From Lytechinus pictus (taxonomy: Eukaryota; Echinodermata; Echinoidea; Temnopleuroida; Toxopneustidae), in NCBI RefSeq assembly GCF_037042905.1, contig NC_087256.1:30457501-30521500 (forward strand): a stretch of DNA of 64,000 nucleotides. The letters run 5' to 3'. Below are positions 10,284-22,700 of this stretch, in pieces (position 1 is the first letter of the stretch; the number at the start of each line of letters is the position of its first letter). A program made the translations under genes and the position numbers. The notes under the pieces were generated by a model. The model searched no databases and had not been told where the DNA came from. It saw only the letters and a list, made by a program, of their open reading frames with translations.

Positions 10284-12218
10284 TCAGTGTTCACTCGGCC
10301 ATGTCTTGTAACGCCATACATGAGAAATTAATTCGATCTGAGAGTCCCGCAAATCATAGACTATGAGCATCCCCTGGAGGATTTTCAATGCTCCCTCGTC
10401 CCTCCATATTTTTCTTTGAGGACTAAATATAGCCCCAGCCCCATCGAAACCAGGAATCTCTGACGGTTGCACCCCGATCTTCTGCAGACATATCCCAATG
10501 AAAACATCCTCCCATGGGAATATATCAATTTCTTTGGAAGTTCTGAATAGTTTCATTGCAACGTCCATCGTCATGATGTAGCTCTTCCCTTGAGGATAAG
10601 GTGGATAGGTCGGTTCTGGGTACACGTCTTCTGGTACATACCATTTCTTTCGGGAATTGCGGTAAGGTGCTGCACCTTTTGTGAGGATCCCACCGATGAG
10701 GGCGTCGGAGGCGTTGACTGTTTTCAGGTAGGCCATGAGGTCGACGACGTTCACGGCTACGTCGTCATCGACCTTCATGACGAACTTGGCTTTGGGGCAC
10801 GTCTGCGTGCTCCACTTCAGTCCCATGATTGTCTTGAGCGTGAGGTTGACGTACGAATCCTGGAAGTTCTCTTGAAGGATGTCCCTGTTCTGTTCCGCCT
10901 CGTCGTCGATGTAATGCTGAACGACCTTGTCATCGGTAGCACCAAGGAGAAATATCATCTTCATGTCGAGGTGTTCTCTCTTTGCTTGCGCCATCCATGT
11001 ACGACGAATGACTCTGCGATTCGAATAATGAGTAGGGCTTGTCAAGATGAAGACAAACAATGTCACATCTGCATAGTCGCCTTTGTAATCAAGGCAGTTT
11101 GTATGCGGAGTGATGAGATAGTTGTAGCTATGGTTGTCTAAATGTGGCCGCCACTTAATCTTCCTGAGAACACTCCTATCAGGATCCCCAAAACCTCTTG
11201 CAAATCGCAATGTTCGTTTCGACACTTCCTCGAAATACCTGCGACTGGCGTCCCTATCCTTACTGTCGCGCCGTTTGACACCAGGAAACACTTTGGCTAA
11301 TACCTTCCAAGGTTTCTTCTCAAGAATCTCCTCGGCATCTTTAGTGTTACCGTCGATAAAGTGCTGCTTGAACTGTTCAATCAGATCAGTGTTTTTGTAT
11401 TTCTTTGATAGGAAAGTATTCTTATGAGCTACCGGTCTTTCCCGTGTTTCCACGGGTCTCAACAAAACCTTGTTGTTGTCTTCTGCGTATTCCTCAGCAG
11501 CAGATGCTTCAGATGAATAAGTTGCACTGGAGGTAATTAAGCTGGTTAAGTTCCTACTCTCGGTAAAGTTTCGATATTTATCCGAATCTTCCACGTTTGT
11601 ATCAATCTTTGACGATGAATTACCTGTTAATTGTACTGGCCTGAGTTTTGGTTTTCGCAGAAAGAGCTGTCTGTTTTCAGTGAAGTTTTGATCATGATAT
11701 TTCGCAACATCTTTGGTGTCTGTGTTTTTCTTTGGTAGTATTTCTCTCTTTGAACTAATTCTTAAGGGCCTTACTCTGGGATTTCGCATAAATCTTTCCT
11801 TGCTACGCAAGCCGTCTTGGCCTCCAGTTGTATTTAGATTTCCTTTACCGTATATTTCCCCTTCTCGATCCCTAGTCCTATTTCTCGAGATTGACTTTCG
11901 AGTAGTCGCCAGGATGTTGCGGTTCATCGTGGTTACTGCACGATAAGCAAGATCCGTAGTCGATCGACCAGAAGTAAAGCGACCATCACTTTCATTACGA
12001 CTTCCGGTTGTTCTCTGCAACGTCACTGACTGACGCGTCGTTTTCGTTGCCGTCATCAGGTTATGCGTCGTTTTGTCGTACGTGCTCTGAACTAACCGTG
12101 TCTTTTTCGCGAAGTAATCTTCAGTCGAGACGAAGCAAGAAAGCACAAGAAAGAGCCCCATGACAGTGAACAGGATATAAAATGTTCGCCTCAGGGATTT
12201 TAGATTCATGATTTCCAT
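10284..12218 (-). CDS. Beta-1,3-galactosyltransferase-like type II Golgi glycosyltransferase (GT31)
   Basis: This is one uninterrupted ORF of 644 residues starting at ATG 12218. A short cytoplasmic tail (1-12) and a single membrane anchor (about 13-30, YILFTVMGLFLVLSCF) give type II Golgi topology. Residues 31 to about 380 form a long basic, Thr/Ser/Asn-rich stem. The catalytic domain (about 383-635) has the GT31 hallmarks: SNRRVIRRTW at 399-408, the metal and donor-site DDD at 484-486 in FVMKVDDDVAVN, and WEDVFIGICLQKIG at 569-582. Typical family members are about 310-420 residues, so the stem is roughly 250 residues longer than usual; it contains an imperfect internal repeat (142-183 and 186-222). 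The expected reaction is transfer of Gal or GlcNAc in beta-1,3 linkage from the UDP-sugar to glycoprotein or glycolipid acceptors; the exact specificity cannot be read from sequence. A large single coding exon is common in this family. Confidence 0.9.
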   Translation of the reverse strand: MEIMNLKSLRRTFYILFTVMGLFLVLSCFVSTEDYFAKKTRLVQSTYDKTTHNLMTATKTTRQSVTLQRTTGSRNESDGRFTSGRSTTDLAYRAVTTMNRNILATTRKSISRNRTRDREGEIYGKGNLNTTGGQDGLRSKERFMRNPRVRPLRISSKREILPKKNTDTKDVAKYHDQNFTENRQLFLRKPKLRPVQLTGNSSSKIDTNVEDSDKYRNFTESRNLTSLITSSATYSSEASAAEEYAEDNNKVLLRPVETRERPVAHKNTFLSKKYKNTDLIEQFKQHFIDGNTKDAEEILEKKPWKVLAKVFPGVKRRDSKDRDASRRYFEEVSKRTLRFARGFGDPDRSVLRKIKWRPHLDNHSYNYLITPHTNCLDYKGDYADVTLFVFILTSPTHYSNRRVIRRTWMAQAKREHLDMKMIFLLGATDDKVVQHYIDDEAEQNRDILQENFQDSYVNLTLKTIMGLKWSTQTCPKAKFVMKVDDDVAVNVVDLMAYLKTVNASDALIGGILTKGAAPYRNSRKKWYVPEDVYPEPTYPPYPQGKSYIMTMDVAMKLFRTSKEIDIFPWEDVFIGICLQKIGVQPSEIPGFDGAGAIFSPQRKIWRDEGALKILQGMLIVYDLRDSQIELISHVWRYKTWPSEH

Positions 12219-12321
12219 GGCGCCGATTTAACATTACAGGTGCCCTTTCAAAACAATGCTTTATCAGTTCTTTGTAGTCACGCTGCTATAGACTGGAAAA
12301 TGGATGAACCACGTTTTCTAA

Positions 12322-12528
12322 ATGATACAACCTTTTCCATCGAAGCAATTTAATCGATTTTTTATAAGAAAGATATTGATTTCTTGTTGGACCAGAGCAA
12401 TCATTTATCAATTAGGGAAGGTCCGGACTGAGTTGTCCCATGACGATCTGTATGAACTCCTTTTATCCGAACTCAATTTCACAGAGGCTGCGGCGAAGGG
12501 TATTCTGGAGATGAAACAAAAAAAATGA
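12322..12528 (+). other. Small unrecognised ORF upstream of the glycosyltransferase
   Basis: 68 codons from an ATG, ending in an amphipathic helix-like segment (DDLYELLLSELNFTEAAAKG). It lies about 100 bp from the glycosyltransferase ATG and points away from it. A tag acceptor-like site (caattag) at about 12415 could make the last 38 codons a terminal exon. I do not recognise it; it may be chance. Confidence 0.2.
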
Positions 12529-12784
12529 ATCAAATTAAATAAGTTATATTATTGAAACCATCATACGAATCGGTTATCCAAATTTAGAGGAGCGACGTTC
12601 AGATGTGACTGTTTCTAACAAATTCATTTAATATTAAAAAAGTAGATTCATCGGTTTTTATTAAATTCCTTACATTTCTTACGAAATGTGTGTCTTACAC
12701 ATGACTCAATAATTCGATGTTAAAGACAACACAAACGACTACAGTTTATACCAACAATTTATATGCTAAGATAGGACTCAGTTT

Positions 12785-12844
12785 CAGTGGCGTACCTAGG
12801 ATTTTCCACAGGGGGGGCAAAACCGTCCGCCAAAAAATTTGACA

Positions 12845-12892
<48 letters not shown>

Positions 12893-13054
12893 TCTTCAAG
12901 CTCGTCAGGGGGGCATTGAAGGTCTTAAAGCTCGTCAGGGGGGGGGGCAAAAAATGTTTTTCAAGCCCGTCAGGGGGGGGCAAAGATACGTTTTTGCATG
13001 GGTTGTGACTCGTCAGGGGGGGCAGAGTGCCCCCCCCCCGTAGGTACGCTAGTG
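12785..13054. mobile_element. hAT-like MITE with G-runs and long poly(A) tract
   Basis: Terminal repeats CAGTGGCGTACCTA (left) and the complement of CACTAGCGTACCTA (right) are flanked by a perfect 8-bp duplication, ctcagttt, at 12777-12784 and 13055-13062. The interior has an A-run of about 50 and several G-runs of 7-9 bases within a repeating ctcgtcaggggggg unit. No transposase is present. The 8-bp duplication and CAGTGGCG end are characteristic of hAT elements. Confidence 0.9.
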
Positions 13055-13062
13055 CTCAGTTT

Positions 13063-16000
13063 TCTTTAACATTGAACATAATGTTAAATATGACAACTGT
13101 CTTTTTGTAGGTTTTGTTAGTGAACGAAGTGTTGCCTATCGTGACTGAATGATGCCAGTGTAACCATTAACGTCACCCAAATTACAAGGACATTCGCACA
13201 TCCCATTACAGAAATAAAGATAACTTTATGAAGACAATGTAATAAATTGCATCTATGATGTAATAGGCATAAATGGAAAAATAAATAAATGTTTGACAAA
13301 ATACTTTCATAGTGAGGAATACGTACCATTCGTCAAGATCAACGTCTGAGATATTTCCAGCTCCGAAGGTAGATTGAGTGGTTTTTTTCTTGATCAATGA
13401 AGGCGACTACAAACGAATTCCTTTATGAATTATTTCCATCTATATCACTCAGCAATTGAAATTGTCATCGATATAAAAATGAATCCATCTATCGGCTTGA
13501 ACTGGACCACGTTGATAAATAATTAGGTGTCCAGTTTGGTACCATTCACTAGTTTAATAAGCTAAAATTACCAACCCCAAGGGCATACGTGGAGATGTGG
13601 AATTCAGAAGCGATGTTGCAAACTCAGGTCGTTTCGAAATCTAGAAAGGTGACGAATGTTCACAACTGCACTTTATCTGATAAAAAGTCATCTAACAGCA
13701 TCGCGTGATACAATCACATCTTCTGAAGCAGCAGAACATTAATATATCCCGGTTATAGGGCCATTATGACGTAGACATAGCAATTGAATAATGTTGTGGA
13801 ATGGTGGTTATTAAAAACTATCCTACGTGTATAGTGGATGTAGCTTCGTCTACTGACCCGCCAAGAGAGAGTCATTACGTAAGATGCATGCATGGTTGTC
13901 ATTACAAAAGCCTTTGTTGACGAGTCGTGTACACTGATTTTATTTACATTTTTGCTTCTTATAATTGTCTCCCTTCCCAGGGTGAGAGGGGGACAAAAGG
14001 AAGACGTAGTACTAGTGTTCCTCGCTTGAAAGAAAGTGGTTTTAAATATAGGGGTAAATTCAAATTGGAGTTGGTATGGGTTCGGACGTTCGTTGTTCAG
14101 AAAACACACAGCAAGGTTTCCTGTCATAGTCAAACAAGCAAGAAGTCGTTTCATAATAATGACGTAGCATTTTATTTTTAAACATTAGAGGTATGTTCAT
14201 GAATTGATGTTATTCTGTTCTTTCTGGCCATTGCCGAAATTCTTTGTCATTCTTAAATTTTAAAAACGCATTTGTAATTTTGATTTGAATTGAAGGTCTA
14301 ATACCTCGGAGTCATGGTCAACCAGTATAACCACATAAATTTATGTTTTAATTATTACAATCGTTTTGCATGGAGAAACGGGAAAATATGCTAAAATTAG
14401 TACCTGAAATACTTAACATGATAAATTTTACTGCAGGGGCAGCGGAAGCATATACAAAAGGATCGTATTCACATTCATATACCGGTATTCGTACATACAC
14501 ATACATACATACATGATATAAAATAAAACGATTCCGCAGTTAATGCGTATTTTTGTATATATATTTATATATATATATATATATTCACTTGATAAAGACG
14601 GTATGTACTCGTCGAAAATTTATGGACTTCAATAAATTTTGTTGGATTAAAGTATGAAAGTTTCAACCTTGTTTCTCTTAATATTACTCCAGCACGTGGA
14701 ATATCTACCGAATATATATATATATGTTATATATTATGAGTGTTGTGCAGACGGAATCTAAACGGCATTTTAAAATTATCTTAGGGCACACGAAAGCATG
14801 ATGACGGGTATAGGGACATGTTTCGGATTTTTGTCATATTCATCAGCAGAAGTCTAATGAGCCACAAATTAAATGGGGCCAGACATGACGTATAGGACAG
14901 AATTTCAACAACAAAAAAAAGCCGTCAGCGAGCGAAGCAAGCAAGCAAAATTTTGATTTGTTTAGTACTAAAATTCAAATTTGTAATAGATTTTGACATA
15001 TTATTCAGAAAATAATATTACTTTTTATCCCCATTCCTTTTCTTTCCGCACTTTCTCCCTCTTTCTTTGTCGATAACATTTTGGGGGTCCTTGTGCAAAG
15101 CTCGATCCCATCTATACGCTAGTGTTCCTCTGATTGACACACCTTCTCCTCCTCTCAAAGACTCCAATAATAAATAATAAACATTCTAAATGTATAATGT
15201 GCCACGTCATTGATTCATTATGTATCGGCCTCAACAGGCGTCATCATTGCGTGCTATGTCATTTTTCTCAAATACTAATAATTCTAAAACGGTAAGTGTT
15301 AGATTATCATGTTGAAAATACAAACGAATGAGACTATGTTGAAAACAAAAATAAATAAATGTTGAAAAAATGGAAACGAATAAAAAAAAATTAAATAATG
15401 GCTGAATATAAATTCATTCTACAATAGATATAACATCCCATTTGAATATAATATAGTTGAAATATTTCTTCCTGGATCAGGTTAGATATAAATCAAACAT
15501 TCTTAGTAACTTTTCTTTAAAAGTAATTTGGGGCATTCCTTCATCAATCATGGTAGGCGCCTGACATCGGTCACCAAAACGAGATTAGGAGGTTATGTAC
15601 TCTCGACTTTAGGCCTATAAAAATAATATTTTTAAAATGAAACTTTGAGTTCAATGATTTTTCCCCATAATACACATGTCCGATCCTAAATTCATCATAT
15701 TTCACAAGAGTTGAATTAAATTGGTCATTAAGCCTTGAGCAGTTTACTGAATTCTCAATCGACAAAGCAATTTATGCCTACCATCATTTTGACCATTAAG
15801 AACACAATGTATCTTCTCCAACCATAATAGTGACCAAAAATGTTTCTAAATCAATATATTACGCATCTGTATCAATACATTATTATCATTTTAAGATCGT
15901 GTTTTCTACATAGAACTGAATTTTAATTTCTTTCATAAGGTTGAGGAAAGCTAAAGTTCTAGCAGTCCTGTCAGTCAGATAATTGGAAATCCGACGAAAT

Positions 16001-16193
16001 TACGATCTTGAAAAATGCATTAGGTAGGCCCCCTCGGCCTACATATTTGTATTTTTATGATAGGCCTACTAGGCCCTATACCATTGTGATTGTGTATGGC
16101 CTATAAACGACATAGTAGGCCTATATAGGCTACGTGTAACTTATCATCCAATATTGTAACTACAAGTAAATGTAATAAAATACCCTAGTAATA
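13063..16193. other. Stretch between two hAT-like elements: no gene confidently seen
   Basis: It holds a TA microsatellite (about 14556-14585), short catacata repeats near 14490, and a weak exon-like ORF on the minus strand at 13327-13390. A run of palindromic taggcctac-type words lies at 16020-16135. The 133-codon minus-strand ORF at 13753-14154 resembles nothing I know. Confidence 0.4.
14556..14585. repeat. (TA)n microsatellite
   Basis: A near-perfect alternating TA tract. Confidence 0.9.
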
Positions 16194-16201
16194 ATGCCCA
16201 A

Positions 16202-16399
16202 CAGTGGCGTACCAAGGATTTTTCACAGGGGGGGGGGCAAATTCGTCCGCCAAAAAATTTGACAAGCAAAAAAAAAAAAAAAGGTCTTCAAGACTCGTCA
16301 GGGGGGGCAGGGATATGTCCCTTGCATGGGTTGTGACTCGTCAGGGGGTGCAGTCTGCCCCCTCTGTCCCCCCCCCCCCCCCCCGTAGGTACGCTAGTG
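16202..16399. mobile_element. hAT-like MITE, shorter relative of the one at 12785
   Basis: It starts CAGTGGCGTACC and ends with the complement of CACTAGCGTACC. A perfect 8-bp duplication, atgcccaa, flanks it at 16194-16201 and 16400-16407. The interior shares the aaatttgacaagc-poly(A)-ctcgtcaggggg arrangement with the copy at 12785. Confidence 0.92.
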
Positions 16400-16703
16400 A
16401 TGCCCAACAAGCAATCGGAAAGAAGTGATTTCATCGAAATCATGTTCATGGCATTGGGGCAAGTTGATTGTATGGGGGCGTGGCTATATTGTTGTGGTCA
16501 TATGACTCGAAGAGCGGTCACCTGATCGGCAATTTTAACACATGATGCATGCAGAGGCAGAGCGGCAGTTGTGCGCTGATGCAGTCAATTCAAGCCGGAA
16601 GATTTGTGATAATTCATGCACATCGTAACAATCAATCAGTTTCATCTTGTCCTGTAACGTTTCGATAGTATCCATCGATTGTATTCTCTGATAACCCGTC
16701 AAA

Positions 16704-16770
16704 ATGAATCTACTTTTACCTAGGCCTAGCATGGTCGTCATCATAGTTTTGCTGATTCAATTAGTGAATG
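16704..16770 (+). CDS. SCPEP1: SCPEP1 exon 1 (signal peptide)
   Basis: 67 bp from the ATG to a gtaagt donor, ending in phase 1. It encodes a hydrophobic leader. Confidence 0.9.
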
Positions 16771-19700
16771 GTAAGTCAAAATTACTGTGGTTGTGTGATT
16801 CATGGACTGTCCTGGGAAGCGGGGGTGCTGAAGCACCCCCAGAAATTTTTCTGGGGGGTGCTGCGTGTATTATTTTCCAAAGGCAGCACCCCCACGAGAT
16901 CAGGTTACCCCCTGTATTTTTTAAATATGTTATAATGTACATAATTATCACATCCGACAATCACAAATTATTTACTAGTATCTTTCACATATTCTAATAA
17001 CATTTATTCCTCCTAACGCGACTCAATCAAGCTCCGGCACTCCGATACAGACGTGGTCGCGCGTGATACGTGATAACCATACACACTACTCGATAGCAGG
17101 GAGGGACATGGGTGTGGTTGTACTTGAAACTTCCAAGTTTTATGTCGAATCAAGTGTGCGTGCGCCTGACCGCCCGTGTTTTGTATAAACAATATCAAGT
17201 CAGACAATAGAAATCAAATTTCACACTCATCACAGTCTTATTTTCGCCCTGCCCATGGCCCTGGGAAGCAGGGGTGCTGAAGCACCCAAAAAATTTGGGG
17301 GTGCTGCATGTGTTATATTCCATAGGCATCACCTCCTGGAAAGCTAGTGGTAGGCATATATTATAACCTCGTTCGTAGGATGAGTGGTGGTAGGTATGAT
17401 AAATGACAGAAATGTAATGAAAATGAGTGACGTTTTGTAGAACCCCCCCCCCCCTCACTTCAGAATTTTCCGATACTTGAAATAGTGTTTAAATTCACCC
17501 TTTCTCAGATCAGAATATCAAATATTTTCTGCTTGTGCTTCGTGCTCGTATTATTTCATTTTTATAATAAAAAAATGTATTGAAAATGCCCAGATACCTA
17601 GGTCTGAATCTAAACACGCGCACGCATGTTTACGAAGCTTTTTTTTTGCGGGGGGGGGGGTACTCTGGGCTTGAAATATTCATATCATATACATTTTATC
17701 GAAATAATTTTTTTAAATCAAAATCTGATAACAAACAGTTAAGTTATATGATTTTAAAGTTTAGCAATATTTTGTGAAAATGGCGATATGCATGTCGTCA
17801 TGAATATATAATAGGTGGGTTGATAATGTCACATCCCCACTATCCTTTTTCTTATGCTATTACATGGAATCAAATTGTTTCACTTTTTTATTACCAGTGT
17901 GAATGATATGTCTTCCTTATAATGAAATAAGTTGCAGCAAAGAATATCTAATGGACCAAATCAGTTGTCAATTGTACTGTTTTGGTTTTTGAAGGGAAAA
18001 TATTGAATAAACCTAATTTTATATAATACTAATAGAATACAAAAGAACAAGTCATGGGGATATGACATCATCAGTTTTGCTCATTGAATATTAATGAAGA
18101 CATGCCTAAAACCGTTTCACCGGAATAATGCTAATCTTTAAAATGCAAAAACTTTGATATTCCTTGTCTGATTTTGATCAAATCTTTATTCTCTTGTTTG
18201 TCTGATTTTTCTTTATCTGTTTAAACCATATTACATTCGGTATGGAGTACCCCTTTAAACGTGCTTAAATTTTAAAGTTTCAGATCACAATAACAACATT
18301 TTCTGCTTGCGATTTGCGCTTTGCGCTCACATTTTTAATGTAGGAAGATATCCAATTACCCATCATTTTCTTGATTTACAAAACATGAATAGAATGTCCC
18401 ATTTTTAGGTCTGAAATCTCAATTTTGTTTCCGCTCGCGCTTTGCGCTTGCATCAATGGAATAGCTATATACCTATCCTGTTCATGATTAGAAAAGTGCT
18501 TAGAATTTCCAGTATTTAGGTCGGAATGTCAAATTTTTCAGCTCGCGCTTCGCCCTCGCATTATTTGATTGTTCATATATTTATCGTCTTCATGGGTAAC
18601 TGCAAACAGTCCTAAAAACACATCCCTTTCAATCAGGCCAGAGCGTATATGAGAAATATCTGCTCTCGCTGATCGCACTCGCAGTTATCATTTGTTACAC
18701 GCATATTGTTCAGGACCACAAACATTGCTCAAAATGTTCAATTTTCAGGACAAAATACATTAAATTACCCCCCCCCAAAAAAAAAAAGAATAGCTCGCGC
18801 TTCACGCTCGAATTATCTAATTATATATCTATGTTCTTTTATAAGAATAAAGCTAAGAAGTGACTGTCATATATGTATGTATGTGTGGGTGTGTGTTTGT
18901 GCCATGTGGTACCCCTAGAGGTGTGTGTGTGTATAAAAGAACAATGGAACACTCAATTGTGTCCCCCCCCCCACCTTTCAGGAGAGATTTCAACACCCCC
19001 ACTGAAAAAATCGTTCCCAGGTCCCTGTATGCTTGTACGAGACACTCGTTCAATGAACAAGGTTGCTGAGACCAACATGGGTGCTTCATTCGGTTGTTCT
19101 GCTGAACTACGTTGGTTTACATTAAATAAATCCCCAGAAACGACAGTTATTCCCGTCTAGTAGTAGATTCTACACACACCACAACCCAACGCCAAGGCCA
19201 GGGGCAAGGCAAGAGCCAAGACACCGACCAATTTCCAACCCAAGTCAAGCCACATTAAAATTTATTTACCTTTAGTACCTTTACCCTACCTCGAGCGAAG
19301 TTCGTGTAGGCTCCACTCCACTTCACTACCGCTACACTACGCTCCACCTACCCGAACTTCGAGACCGTGAACTCTATCTGATATTCCGAATGACAAAGGT
19401 GGGATTTTATGGGGGGAAAATATACAATTCATCCAACATCACGAGATTACCCGAGATTCTGGAAGAGTGCTGTGGATCCCAGCAGTCAGGCTTCCAGTTC
19501 TGTGCCATTTTCATCCGTCTCAATGATTCTACTCCCCTGTGCCTTGGCACTCACACTAGTGCAAGGTATTAGACCAAAAGCTTCGGTCTCTGTTATGTTG
19601 GTTGTTCTGCTGAACTCCGTTGGCTCCACTCACCAAATACAGAGACCAAAGTTGTAGCTCGATCAGTACAGGGACTCGATGGCCATATGTTTATGTATTA

Positions 19701-22700
19701 AGTTCGGGACTGCAGAAGTAAGTCACTGTTTTTTCCCCTTTTAAGTTTATTTTTCCCTGTTTTGGTGCATTTCAGGCCAAAACGGAATAATAATCTTTAT
19801 TTTGGTACAGTTCTTTTTTATACATTTTTATGAAATAAAGACAAAAATCGATGAGCCTCATCGGGGGGATTTTGCATTGTTAACCCCCTAATGGTGGCTG
19901 CACGATAGCGAGCCATCTGTGTACGAGGAGAATTAAAAGGAAAAAAAAATGTTAAAAATATACTAATGCCTTGGCTGTGTATATTTTTGTCAGTAGATTT
20001 TTAGGTTATTTTGCCTGTTGAAATTATGCATCAAAATAAAGGCATCTAGTCATAATTGGAACCTAATCAGCTCAGCACACATCGATCACTATTACTAAAG
20101 TTAAATCTGGATCTAAACTCTTATTCCCTAAAACCAGTGTTGTTGTTTTATTTTTTTTGGGGGGAGGGAGTTTTCACTTCTTCTTCCTGGTACTGTAGTC
20201 AAACTCCTCAATTGGAATATAATTGCTGCATGCAGGCGTGTGTGGCTAGTGATGAATTTGAATTATTGATGTGCCCCCCGGACAAAAGTAGACAATTGAA
20301 TTTTGCTTAACCTTGTCTTAAAACTATCAACCGATTTAGCTTTATGTATAAAGTCTACTGGTAGTAGATTCCATTCTGCCATAGTCCTGGGAAGGAAAGA
20401 GTATTCAAAACAGTCCTGTTTTGGTTGTTGGTCGGGAGAAAGACATTGCTGATGATTTCCGTGTCTTCACAGAATTATAAGGGGGAATTGTTAGGTGTCG
20501 ATCTACATTGATTGAAGCACTGTGATTTACAGATTTATATTGAAGTGTAAATCTTGAGATAGCTTTTCTTTCTTCGAGAGATTTTCATTCAAGTGACTTC
20601 AGCATCTGGGAAACACTACTGGTTTTCCTGTGATCTTTACAGCTGAATCTAGCGGCTCTTTGTTGAACTGCTTCTGATGTGCATTTCCACAATAATGCTT
20701 TAGTATTGCGGTATTATCATATATGAACAACTTATTTTAATAATTTGTATACCTTTAAAGGACAAGTCCACCCCATCAAAAAGTTGATTTGAATAGAAAG
20801 AGAATAATCCAACAAGCATAACACTGATAATTTCATCAAAATCGGATGTAGAATAAGAAAGTAATGAAATTTTTAATTTTCGTTTGATTAAAAAAAAAAA
20901 ATAGTGAGTGAGAGACATCATCGACTGTCTATTTGCATTTCACTGAGTTGTGCATATCACTATTTTGTGAAAAATAAGCAAAAATCTAAAATGTCATAAC
21001 TTTCTTATTTTACATCCAATTGTAATAAAATTTTCAGCATTATGCTAGCTTGATTTTTCTCTTTTTAAGTAAATCAACATTTTGGGGGATGGACTTGACT
21101 TTTTAAAAATTTGATAACACTTTTTCTTGTAGCTGCCCCATCTAATAATTGTATCGGTGATTGCAAGCATGGTTACAAGGAACCGAAGCAGGACTGGGGT
21201 TACGTTAGTGTCCGACCCAATGCAAACATGTTCTGGTGGCTCTACTATTCAACCCAACAACCTTTCAACTCTGACACACCATTGGTTCTCTGGCTACAGG
21301 TGAGATGCTTTGGAAAGGCATTTATCTAAAGATACATCTTCCTCTCTCCTTATATAAACATATTTACATTAAACATTTATTTTCTACCAGTAGGCCTATG
21401 TGTTCAAGATTGCATAATAACATAATTTTGTACAAAGTATAATAATGAAAATAAGCCCCTAGTTGATTATTCTTGTTGCTATTATTATTTTTTTTATAGT
21501 CATTCTTTCTTTTATTCATCCATTGATCCATCCACCCACCCACCCATCCATCCATCCATCCATCACCCATCCATCCATCCATCCATCCATCCATCACCCA
21601 TCCATCCATCCATCCATCCATCACCCATCCATCCATCAATCCATCCATCGCCCACCCATCCATCAATCCATCCTTCCTTCCATCCATCCACCATCCATCC
21701 TTCCATCCATCCACCATCCATCCATCCATCCATCCATCCATCCATCCATCCATCCATCCATCCATCCATCCATCCATCCATCCATCCATCCATCCATCCA
21801 TCCATCCATCCATCCATCCATCCATCCATCCATCCATCCATCCATCCATCCATCCATCCATCCATCCATCCATCCATCCATCCATGCATCCACCCATCCA
21901 TCCATCCATCCATCCATCCATCCATCCATCCATCCATCCATCCATCCATCCATCCATCCATCCATGCATCCACCCATCCATCCATCCATCCATCCATCCA
22001 TCCATCCATCCATCCACCCACCCATCCATCCATCCATCCATCCATCCATCCATCCATCCATCCACCCACCCACCTATCCATCCATCTAGCCATCCATCCA
22101 CCCACCCACCCATCCATCCATCCATCCATCCATCCATCCATCCATCCATCCATCCATCTAGCCATCCATCCATCTAGCCATTCATCTATCCTTCCTTCCT
22201 TCCATCCATCCATCCATCCATCCATCCATCCACCCACCAACGCATTCATCCAGCCAGCCAGCCATCCATCCATCCATCCATCCATTGAATCCAACCATCT
22301 ATTAATAATTTTGATGATGACCTATCTTTCTATCATCCTCTTAGGGTGGCCCTGGAGGATCGTCTACAGGATTTGGTAATTTCCAGGAGATAGGACCCCT
22401 TGATGTCAACCAGAATCCTAGAAACACTACCTGGGTAAGCCTGGACGTTCTTCCTGGAGCCAATTGCATAAAAGTTACTATTATGGTATCTTTGCCATCC
22501 AACTCTGATGACCCATCTATAAGCATCGGTACACTAGCACCCCCCTTGTCCATGCATAAGTTACCGAGGCCGGACAGAAAAAAAAATCAGCACAATGTAC
22601 CGTGCTGACCTGATAAGATTGCATCTTGAAAGGGTATGGAAAGCGCAACTAGTTTTGGAACTGGGTCGAAGATAGTCGTTTGACTTTTTATGAGATCTTA

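Noticed and set aside
10590-11427. Plus-strand ORFs of 183 and 97 codons opposite the glycosyltransferase
   Set aside because: They are antisense shadows of a strongly supported GT31 coding region.
12759-13008. Lys-rich or Phe-rich ORFs (MAYLGFSTGG...KKKK)
   Set aside because: They translate the hAT-like MITE with its poly(A) tract. The same start (MAYQGFFTGG) recurs in the copy at 16202.
21364-22294. Long open frames on both strands (WMDG repeats and HPSI repeats)
   Set aside because: They are translations of the (CCAT)n array. A four-base repeat reads open in all frames, and splice signals place it inside SCPEP1 intron 2.
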